From NCBI GenBank assembly GCA_022264855.1, contig JABYQU010000001.1, positions 1-64,000 of the forward strand: DNA of 64,000 bases, given 5' to 3'. Made by a program: the position numbers and the translations under genes. The DNA comes from Lenzites betulinus (Eukaryota; Basidiomycota; Agaricomycetes; Polyporales; Polyporaceae). Below the pieces are notes generated by a model that did not search any database, was not told the DNA's origin, and saw only the letters and a list, made by a program, of their open reading frames with translations. Below are positions 22,206 to 31,239 of the stretch, piece after piece; the stretch's first letter is position 1; every line of letters begins with the position of its first letter.

Positions 22206-22508
22206 TCAATCGTCCTCCTCGACGTCACCAAACTCGAACATCCCCGCACGGTCGCGCTTCGCGGTAGCGATCGACTCCTGGAGCTTCTTCGCCATCGCGG
22301 GGTACGCAGCGAGGTACCGGCAGCCCTTGCGGTCGACGGTCGCCAGGCCCTCGCGCACGAGGTCCGCGTTGATGCTCGCGTACGGGTCCTGCGCGACCGC
22401 GGGGTCCGTCGGGTCGATCAGGCGCAGGTGCACGAGCGGGCCCTCGCGGTGGTCGACGTTCGCGACGAGGTTGCGGCCGAAGGCGAGTGCGCGGAAGCGC
22501 TCGATCAT
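22206..22508 (-). pseudogene. C-terminal fragment of Tudor-SN (SND1-like) gene
   Basis: A 100-residue open frame from ATG 22508 to a stop at 22206. It reads RFRALAFGRNLVANV, LVHLRLIDPTDP, ASINADLVREGLATVDRKG, YPAMAKKLQESIATAKRDRAGMFEFGD in order, which fits the last staphylococcal-nuclease-like domain of Tudor-SN, including the native acidic C-terminus and stop. The full protein has four to five SN domains plus a Tudor domain; none of these is present here. An A/T-rich run (22513-22550) abuts the fragment. Opposite orientation and position just 3' of a Helitron helicase suggest gene-fragment capture. Confidence 0.7.
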
Positions 22509-23431
22509 GATGTTTTTTTATTATTACTTTTTATTGTTTTTTACAAAAAGACTCTGAGACAGGAGCGAGCGCTCACACGCTCACGAGTACTGAAAGCGTC
22601 GCCTCGGCCGGCGGCTCTAACCTTGCGCGCTTCCGCTCGGCAACAGGTACGACGAACAAAACGGGTGCGCACCGGCAGAAGGCTAGAGTGAGCACTTACA
22701 GAAAACGACTAGCGGCGTTCCACAAAGAGAGCATTTGTGCCGTTTATCTATCGTCAATACAGACAGGCGGAGAAGACTCGGAGGGGCTTCAACGGGAAAC
22801 GCGAGCAACTTTGCGCTTCACCTGCATCGGCGTTGGGCGCCAAACCGCTCGAATTCAACTCCAACGCGTCCTAATATAGGTAAGTATTGCCATGCCAAAC
22901 GATATTTTGACGTCAAAACAATGAAGAGCGTAGCTAAAATGTCAGTGCACGGCTTTTTTCTCTTACTAATTTATGCCTTACAAGTTAGAGGCCATTTGGT
23001 CCGCCATATCGGTTGCCGGCGCCAACGGGCGCTGGTCCAAAAGTGCGTCACAATTTAGCGGGGCGGGTGACCTTGCACGCAAGGTAATACACATATAGTC
23101 TCGTCACCAGACCTAATAGAGCGCGTCCTCTTTGGGCACGTCGGAGTGCGAAAAACCAAGGCAGAGGAGCGCTCTATAAGATCTGGTCGCATTCATATAG
23201 AGGGGTAGGGGGTTCTTGTCACGCCCACTTGCATTCGAAGCCCCGCCGCTGTCAGGTATACGGACGGTCTTTGCGGGGTTTTGTGTCCTTCCCGTTTTGG
23301 AAACCCCGCGGGCCGGCGTATACCGGCTGGTGACGAGACTAGCACCGCATATAGAAAGAGGGATCTACTGAACGCCACCCGCAGCTTCCCTATTTCTCGC
23401 CCCGTATTTACTTCCCACTTGTATACCCTTA
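22509..23431. other. non-coding; possible Helitron 3' end near 23070-23100
   Basis: A perfect 7-bp-stem hairpin accttgcacgcaaggt lies at 23070-23085, followed about 10 bases on by atatag. A hairpin shortly before the end is a Helitron trait, but the usual CTRR end is not exact. Also here: an imperfect inverted pair around 23110-23190 (agacctaatagagcgc / gcgctctataagatct), which may mark another small element or transcription signals for the downstream kinase gene. Confidence 0.35.
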
Positions 23432-24278
23432 ATGTCTTCTAGACAACAAAGTGCGAACTATACTGCCGCCCTCGATGCGCAATATAGCTTTGCCAATCTC
23501 ACATCTGAAGAGCTTTACTGGAGGGACCATCAAGAACTCCTCGAATCTCATGGATACATGCTCCGTCCACGATACAGACCGGGTTGGGTTCCTTCGTGGA
23601 GGGGAAAACCGCCGTTTGCGGTATTTAAATCAGAAGATGGGTATGGTCTCCCAGTAAGTTGCATCTGCTACCAGCGTCATATGTTTAAGGCTGAAACTCA
23701 GAGCAACAAAGTTCAGAATGAACGTCATAGATGCAGCATGCATTTCGGACGGGAAGCTTGTGTACGTCAAAAGGGTCGCAAGTGACTCTCAAGAGCTGGA
23801 GATACACTCATACCTCTCCTCGGAGGCTTTGCGTCGCGACCCTCGGAACCGCTGCGTGCCGCTTTTAGACACAATCCAAGACTCTACCGACCCGAACACA
23901 ACTTTCATGGTGATGCCCTTCCTGCGGTACATAGACTCTCCGCCTTTTGAGACCGTGGAGGATGTTTTGGAGTGCCTTGACCAGCTCCTTGAGGTTTGTC
24001 TTGCACCAGTGTCGCTCGTATGATCAATAAGTCAATAATATAATTCGTAGGGGTTGGAGTTTATCCATGACCATGGAATCGCCCATCGGTATAGTGTTCT
24101 GACATTTTGATGGTGATATCCTACTGATCTCTCGGATGTCGTCTCGCCCCAGGGATTGCGCATTCAAGAATGTCATGATGGATGCCACTGCGCTCTTCCC
24201 TCTAGGATTCCATCCGGTCTCTCGCCTCAGGCTTCCTGACGTTTCAAGACTCGCTCCAGTACTTTCGCGTGCAGGTGT

Positions 24279-25912
24279 CATCAGGAAAACTTATAGTTGC
24301 AATATTGTGCTACAGCCGCTATATAGAACTTATAGCCCCATTGCCACCCCCCCTCCACAGAGCTCTGGTGGCAGGTCTGTAGCACCATATAGTACCACAT
24401 AAACACCCATAGACAGACCTTTTACTGTCAAAATTTGCTTTATATGCACACACCAGCGGAATTCATATCCCAAAACATAGATATCATTATACAGTAGACA
24501 TACACATACAAGTAACTATTACAAACAGTAGTAGACTTGAACGTTCGAACCGGGAGACAGGACAATACTAGCAATGGACCTCAACCGCGCAGGCGCCGCC
24601 ATGGACGCGTCGCAGCTCGCGCTCCTCCAGTACATCAATGGGTGCCTCCTCAGCCGGGACGCGCTCAAGCGCGCGTACAACATCGTCAGCTCGCACTACA
24701 AGGTCATCTGGTTGCATGGGCGTGAAGGTCAGCCGTCGTATGTACTGGCCCCACTCCGGCGTGCACTGTCCCGATCCGGAGCTGCTCGAGGTCAGCGACA
24801 ACATCGTGTTCGGGTTGCACTCGGAGCTGTTCAAGACGGACGGCGGCGGCAGCGGGCAGATCGTGCTGGGCGCCAGGGCGATGGTCGCGGACCGCGTCGT
24901 GCTCCTCCCGGAGACGACCGTAGGCAAGCACACATTGATGGGCTCGGGCGTGCTGGGGGAACGAGGCGGGCGAGGCCGTGTGCTTCAAGAACCGCGGGGC
25001 GGACACAGACACAGACGACGGCACGCCGACGACGACGCCGTTTGGGAGCGCGATCCACGAGCGCCGCACGTCCTTCTTCATGTTCCTATACACGCTGCTT
25101 GTGCTCACCAATGTCGCCGTTGTGGTGCTCACCGCGGGCTACTGGTCAAACGGCGCCATTGTCGGCACGCAGATCCTGGACCAACTGCGCATGCACCTCC
25201 CACACCTGCACCTCTTCCGGGACGGCCCCCGCCAGATCTTCGTCCTCTTCGGGCTCATCGAGTGCTGGTTCGTGCTCACCTTTCGGGTGCAGGCGGTCCT
25301 CACGCTCGCGTGGGCCGTTGGCATGAAGTGGACCGTCATCGGCCGCCGGCGCGAGGGGGGGAAATACAGCTGGGACGATAGCGCATACTGCCAGCACTGG
25401 CAGCTCCACCTGACCCTAGGTGTTTGCTGTGATCGTTGGCGACCTGGAGGGTCATGGGGAGAGAGATGAAGAGGGCCATAAAGAGAGAGATGGAAGAGAG
25501 CTAGCTGCGGCAGAAAGAGTTGGCAGAGGAGTGACGTGGCAGAAGAGAGAGTGCTAAGCGCCGAAAAGTCCAGCGAAGTGCAAGTTTGAAGTACGAAGCG
25601 CCCAAACTTCCCAATAAGCGCTTGTCGACAAATTCCGGTCAGACTTACCTACACGGTGTTGGGGCAGCACAAGGACGCTGTTTGATATATCCCATAATAT
25701 TATGATACACTGGCAGTACAACAAGGTCGAAAGGATGCATTATCTCCATTCACCGGGACATGGTAGGATTTAATGCACAATAAACCGCTGGGATACTCTA
25801 TAGGATACAACATATTACACTATTAACTCGGCATCCTACAGAGTGCTACGGGTACTACGGTGGACAATGGAGTTTCGCTGGGTGCAACAGCCAAATAAGG
25901 TGTTTCCTGATG
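24279..25912. mobile_element. TIR element carrying a captured gene fragment
   Basis: Ends are inverted repeats: CATCAGGAAA at 24279-24288 and its complement TTTCCTGATG at 25903-25912, with weaker matching (ACTTAT/ACCTTAT, GTTGCA) further in. Removing it restores the kinase codons GCA GGT GTA CCT GTC if a 2-bp GT is counted as the target duplication. No transposase is present. Sub-terminal GTAG-type motifs (gtagcaccat, gtagtacccg in reverse) occur at both ends. Super-family unclear; 2-3 bp duplications occur in CACTA-like elements. Confidence 0.75.
24574..25426 (+). pseudogene. fragment of NRPS-like/AMP-ligase protein: LbH acetyltransferase + membrane region
   Basis: Pieces in different frames resemble the C-terminal part of large fungal adenylate-forming proteins that end in a left-handed beta-helix acyltransferase and membrane spans. 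Order: HYKVIWL, then (shifted) MGVKVSRRMYWPHSG, LLEVSDNIVFGLHSELFKTD, GARAMVADRVVLLPETTVG; shifted again, GEAVCFKNRGADTD, ERRTSFFMFLYTLLVLTNV, RQIFVLFGLIECWFVLTF and KWTVIGRRREGGKYSWD, ending YCQHWQLHL. Frame changes near 24715 and 24960 break it. Only this fragment is present and it lies wholly inside the TIR element, so it is captured cargo. Confidence 0.6.
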
Positions 25913-26393
25913 GTACCTGTCAACTACTACTTCATCGACTTCGGCATGTCAACACGTTTCACCTCTGAATCGCCGCGACTCGTCACAGGAACATTAGGTC
26001 TTGACCGCGAGCCCCCGGAATTATCGGATGACGTGCCCTACGACCCATTCAAGCTGGACATATTTCTGATTGGCAATCTCATTCGAGGTGTATTTCACAA
26101 TGTGCGTCATGGTTCGAGCCTGTCTGTCTTAATTGAAGTTACATCCTCGAACTCATCTTGAGTAGTGTTACACCAATCTCACGTTCTTAGAACCTCTTAT
26201 GAACCAGATGGTCCACAAGAACCCGGCGCAGCGCCCGAGCGCAGAACAAGCCTACAGGGAATTCAAATCGATCCGTCGGAGTGTGCCAGCGCTGTACCGG
26301 TGTTGGAGCCTGCAACCGCGCGACTCCATCTTGCCTGTCAGAGTTTTACGTGGCATTTTCTCTCTTGTAAGATCCATGCTGTGCGTACCGTAA

Positions 26394-27156
26394 TTCCAAT
26401 ACTAATATAGCGATTTGGTCAAGATCTATGCCGTATATAAGACAATGTGGTGAACCCCATTCCGTCTCAGGAACCGTTTATATGCTCTTGTAACTTATCA
26501 TAGCTGTTGCTATCTTGCTCTGACTGTCCACCTCGTGTATCTATTTTATACCCCTCTGCGGATGATAGCTCTCATACCTTGCATACATACAAGCAGCGAA
26601 GCTCGCTCGGGTGTGCACTCTTTGTATAAAGCCGCTAGCGACATTGAATGGAACGCGAAACAAAAGTCCGGCCTCCGTAGGAAGAGACAGCACTCGTGTA
26701 ACGTTGACTGATTGACTGCAAGTTGGGTATATACACTGACTAAATGTGGACCCACCACTTTCTCAATACCTCTTGATGGTCCCGGCGAACGACCCCATAC
26801 GCCCGACGCAGCGGCCGATATATAGGAAACAGATATCTGACTCTGAGACAAGAGCGGGCATTCAAGTTGTCTCCAAGTAAAAATAGATGTGTGAAAATCG
26901 GTATCGTACTTTATGCACATAATCAAGAGGAGAGAGGCCCTACGGACACATACAAAAAGAGAAGGATACAGAGACGAGATCGGAAGATTCACAAATACAA
27001 GAAGGTATACAAATACGAGAGGTTATACAAATACGAGAAGGCATATATATACGAGAAGAGATTAGAGACACAGACAATAGGAAGATATGGATATAGATAC
27101 GAGAAGAGAAGGAAAGGAAAGAGAAGAGAAGTATACAGTCACGAGAAGATTCAAGG
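26394..27156. other. intergenic with a short tandem repeat
   Basis: No gene. At about 26985-27130 units like tatacaaatacgagaagg repeat imperfectly, giving a Lys/Tyr-rich open frame that is not a credible protein. It lies just downstream of the stop of the next gene (minus strand). Confidence 0.6.
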
Positions 27157-28692
27157 CTATCCTTCGCCGACGGCCACCGGTTCTTTCACGGCACCCCCAA
27201 CCTTCTTAACAAGTTTGAGGGCCCGTTGTGGTAAACGCGTGGCCGCGACCCGCCCCGTGGTATGCAAGACGGCATTATAGAGACGTCCGAGCACGAACAC
27301 CTCCTCGTCGAACATGAGCTTCTGATGGATCCCCTTCAGCCTGTAGAAATCCCGGGTCACGCCTTCCAACGTGATCTCGCCGCGGGCGGGATTGTGCCCT
27401 TCGGGCGATGTCGAGTCGAGTTCCGTTGCATTGAAGGCGCGAGCCTCGGAGTTTGCGGGTAGCGCTTTGACGAGGGCCTCGAGCGCGCAGTATCCATCGC
27501 TGTCAACGATGGTATCGATTATGGGGGCGGAGGACACAGCGACGTTCCGAAGGTTATCTGGGGATCCCGGTCGAGTCTTCGAAGTGCCAGCGTGCGGCCC
27601 GGGGCGAATGCGAGCTCCGAGAGAGGCACGGATTGCATTTGCTCCTGTATCCGTGGGTAGCGCAGGTATCGCGGGAGCATTGGCCGGGAGGACCACTGGG
27701 AAGAGACCAGTTGACGCCGCTGGGGAAGGAACATAGGCCATCGGTGGGGTGGGGCACCGCTTGTCGAGTTCTTCGCGTACTCGCGGCCGCGATGTCATTG
27801 TCGCAAGCGGGTCGTACGTCGTTGACTCGCGGTGGGCCTCGGCTGCTTCTCTTACCCTGTCCATGTCGAAATAGTACAGGAGCTTGCGTGATACTGCGAG
27901 GGAGTCGGCCTCTTCCTTGCTCAGCATATGGATGCGCGGTAGGGCAAATGCAACTTCACGTTGCATGCACTCGTACGCAGCATCGCGACAGCGAGCGTCG
28001 GAAGGTTTCGAATTCTGCGAGCGTTAGGATTTTGTCAGCATCGTCCCTTTCGACCGACACGCTAAGATGTCCACGCACCTCTGTGACACGCGGCTCCGTG
28101 TGTGGCTTGTGTACCATGGAGTTGACCGTGAGAAGGACGAGGAGTACGATGGCGATCTGCATTGGAGTGCCCCCGGGGAGGCGATGCCACCAGATTTGAC
28201 TGGCGGACTTGTCGGAGTGCGTAGCGACCAAGTTCTCGAGCGGCATAATGGTATCGTTGACAGGCCTGCCAACGATCGCCCGCTCTGAAATGGTCAGGGG
28301 AGTATCCACATGGGGTGGAGTGAGATTATAATTGGCGACGAGGTCGTAATTGAGGTCGGGGCTTGCGAAACCATCGCCTATGGACGCGTTGAGCTGCAGT
28401 TGACTTAAGATCGTGTCAACTCCAAACAAGGGCGCGGCGTCCGAGGCAGGGTGCATGTCCAGGCTACATTTTCGATGTCAATAAACGAGTTTTGTATGAA
28501 AGACATATGAGCATACCCAGTGACGAGGAGAAGTGAGGCGAGAGATGTTGAGGTGAGGTGGGTGAGGTGGGTGAACGAGGGGAGAGAGGGTTGCCAGTGG
28601 GCAAGGGAGTTGAGGAGCAAGTCGAGGGAGACCTGCTGGAAGACACCAAGGATGGCGACGAGGCAAGTTACAAGAACTGTAGTGATAATCAT
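27157..28692 (-). CDS. hypothetical membrane protein, 472 aa
   Basis: Not recognised. Exons 28692-28517, 28463-28079 and 28014-27157 join in frame through introns of 53 nt (GTATGC..GTAG) and 64 nt (GTGCGT..GCAG, branch site ctaac). The first two exons total exactly 187 codons. The N-terminus is a hydrophobic signal or anchor (MIITTVLVTCLVAILGVF). A second hydrophobic span (IAIVLLVLLTVNSMV) falls near residue 155-170. The C-terminal half is soluble-looking, with ARCRDAAYECMQREVAF, SLAVSRKLLYYFDMDRV, a Pro/Ala linker and FDEEVFVLGRLYNAVL near the end. It may be a type-II or two-span membrane protein. Without splicing it would appear as three overlapping frames. Confidence 0.65.
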
Positions 28693-29529
28693 GATGAGAT
28701 GAGGACAAGAAGTGGGGAGTGGCCGCTCGGGGTTATATCAACCATGTTGAGGGGGCTGACCAATGTGACGGGGCTAGGGTCAGCCTCTCTTGTTCGGGTC
28801 GTGCTTGTACGCGCTGCGGTGTTCTACTCTGTGATCGGGGCTGTCTCCATGTTCGGTTGCAGGCCATGTTATAATGGTGGAACTCCTCCAATGGGAGGAG
28901 GACTTCCATTGATTCAACATGATGGCCTGCTCTCCAAGCCTATTGCCAGCTTCGGTCAGTCGCCTGTTAACGGAGAGTAAGACTGGAGAGTACGCACTGT
29001 ATATGAGGCACTTTAAATGTGCACGTTGTACATGGGCTGTGGTGATTCTGGGTGGATATGGATGTCGGAGTACTTGTGTACGTTTGTCAAGATTTAAGTC
29101 CTGACATCACCATTCTACCTTGCATAGCGGCGCTCGGCTGGCTGTGGCTGCACCTCATGCACTACCTATCCCCACGACGTTCTATACACTGATCCCGCAA
29201 CGATTTGAAGTGCCGCATGGTGCATGTCTGTGCATTTACCAAGAACCTTAGGAAGTAGTAGCACACGACGGTACGCGGCGCTTGAGAATGTTCGGGGAGC
29301 ACGTGACAGTCGGAGTGGACGCGTCGGCGCGTCGGGGTCACGATGTGGCGCGAACGAGCTCTTTATGAAGCTTTCGGCGCTTGCGGCCTTCCAACCTACA
29401 ACCGCCACCACTCCCGCTCTAACAGGCTCCGTCCGCCTCCAACCACTCTTGTGGCCCAGCATACAACCATCCCCTGTCCTCCACCCTGCCAAAGACTCGC
29501 CTGTTTGACCCCTTCGTTGGTCACCCGCC
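28693..29529. other. shared upstream region of two divergent genes
   Basis: Lies between the start of the minus-strand membrane protein (28692) and the start of the RING gene (29530). It should hold both promoters. A short inverted motif (ggaactcctcc / ggaggaggacttcc) occurs near 28878-28908. No gene seen. Confidence 0.4.
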
Positions 29530-30665
29530 ATGCCAGCCACCCGCACAGAAACGAAACACACCAGTCGCTCCACCACCAACCATCGCCAAGCCAGTCTCGA
29601 AGTACGTCGTCTTGGATCGGAGATAGTCGCGCTCTCATCAGGCGACGATTCTGCTCATCGCAAGAAGATGGTACACGAGAAGAAGTCGGCCAGGCAGCGC
29701 TCCAAGCAGAAGGCCCGAGGACCACTTCCGCCTCCTTCGGAGATAATCGAAATCTCGTCCGACGACGATGAGCCTCCCGCCAAGCGCTCGTCAGGGTCCA
29801 TGAGTGCCGTCGAGCGGCGAGTGAAAGAGCTCGAAGAGGTGCGTGTGCACCTTGTGCAAATGCACGGTGAGTTTCTGACCGTGTTATGAACTTGTCTAGG
29901 AGAGTGAAAAATGGAAGCAAGCCGCTCTGATTGCCCAGGCAGTGAGTGTCACATGCATTCCATTGTTATTCGCTCCCTCACCCTCACTTTGTAGGAGCTG
30001 AAGCAAGCACAAACATCGCCCGATCCTCCAGCGAAGAAGGGGGCGCTTCCGTCAGACGTGAAGCTTAATCAGGTAAGGACAGCCTCGGTCGGCCTCAAAG
30101 CGCATGTTCTGACATTTTACACAGGTTTTATCAACCATGGAGGAACATGTCAGCTGCGAAATATGCACGATGAAGATGTGGCATCCGTACTCGTACGTCT
30201 TTTGTACACCTCCATCTCCGCTTGAGAACTTACACATCGCGGTCCGACATCATCAGGCTTTCGTGTGGACACACCTTCTGCAAGAGTTGCCTCCAGGACT
30301 GGTTCAGCACCACGCTCGTGCAGCACATGTCCACTCATCCAACCTATAACCCGCAGATCGTGATTTCGCCCCACCTCCGCGCCGCCCTCGCCCGCGCAGA
30401 TTTGACAACTCAGGCCCGGCGACAAATCGCGAGGGAAATTTCAAGGCTTGAAGACGCTACACCGCAACCTGCATACTCGTGCCCGATATGCCGCGTAGGC
30501 GTGCGCAGTAAACCAACAGAGAACTTTGTCGCGAAGCACATGGTACGCACCATCGCCGCCCTCCAAGGCGAATCATGTCCGAAGGAGGACGCACCTCGAC
30601 TCGTGGGGCAAGCTGTCGAGGGCCCCTGGGACGGCTTTTTCCCTTTCGCTCTTCCGTCTCTGTAA
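29530..30665 (+). CDS. RING-finger E3 ubiquitin ligase with SUMO-interaction-like motifs
   Basis: Exon 1 (29530-29838) ends RRVKELEE; introns then lead through ESEKWKQAALIAQA, ELKQAQTSPDPPAKK, VLSTMEEHVSCEICTMKMW and, after a split Ser codon, LSCGHTFCKSCLQDWF. The RING ends with YSCPICR. Cys and His ligands of a C3HC4 ring are present (CEIC, CGHTFC, C, CPIC). About 63 residues separate the sixth and seventh ligands, more than usual, forming a helical insert. Near the N-terminus, EIVALSSGDDS and IIEISSDDDE look like SUMO-interaction motifs (hydrophobic core then acidic Ser tract). A coiled coil lies between. This layout suggests a nuclear, SUMO-targeted ligase; that role is inferred. Confidence 0.8.
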
Positions 30666-31239
30666 TCGTTAAACCACGACGATGCGTCGGGGTCTCGTAT
30701 GTTATTCTTATCAGAGCACAGGTACACGCTGTCCCACATATTCTCTGTAGTCACCCGCATGTCGCATTGTATTCTCTTTGCATTAGCTTACCCCCATCTG
30801 TTCGAAGTCCTACATATACCTTATCAGACTCTCGTAAATACATACATACATACAGGTTGACCCCTGTCAATGCTGACTTCCCATCTGCGACCTTCGGCCA
30901 AGTACTGTGGCCTGTCTCATCGGATGTTGGTCCTTTCGCCATCCAGATCCTGAGACAATACGACAGGTACCACATGGCGGTGGGACATATTGTCGTGTTA
31001 ATACTCATGCTGCCTATTCAGCAGAACAACACGATCTGCAATGGACGCTGATGAGTGCTGCCAATAGTTCGCTGCAACATCTCGGTGACCTCTCCGTTTC
31101 TGATAGATCACCCGATGCCTCGTCTGGCTTGTGATGCATACTACTCAGATCACACCAGGTCAGACGCGCGCAGATCCCAACCCCTGGGCAAACACTCACA
31201 AGTGGTACCCAAGTTCGCAGTACATCATCAATGTCTTCA
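30666..31239. other. 3' intergenic between convergent genes
   Basis: Between the stops of the RING gene and Med12. Contains a short (cata)n run at 30840-30854. No gene. Confidence 0.5.

Larger units (their letters stand above)
23432..26393 (+). pseudogene. protein kinase gene split by a transposon
   Basis: Member of an Agaricomycete kinase family. Exon 1 (ATG 23432) ends GYGLP; spliced exons give FRMNVIDAACISDGKLVYVKRV (with the ATP-binding Lys), RNRCVPLLDTIQD, VMPFLRYIDSPPF, GLEFIHDHGIAHRD and CAFKNVMMD (catalytic loop with Asp and Asn). Just after SRLAPVLSRAG the 1,634-bp element at 24279-25912 interrupts codon V. The frame resumes as PVNYYFIDFGMS (DFG motif), YDPFKLDIFLIGNLIR and, after an intron, NQMVHKNPAQRPSAEQAY. 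All catalytic residues are present, so the insertion alone seems to have inactivated the gene, which suggests a recent event. Two of the introns are GT..AG with ordinary length. Confidence 0.8.

Noticed and set aside
26867..27280. 137-residue Lys/Tyr/Arg-rich frame
   Set aside because: Arises from the short tandem repeat at 26985-27130 and overlaps the true 3' end of the opposite gene.
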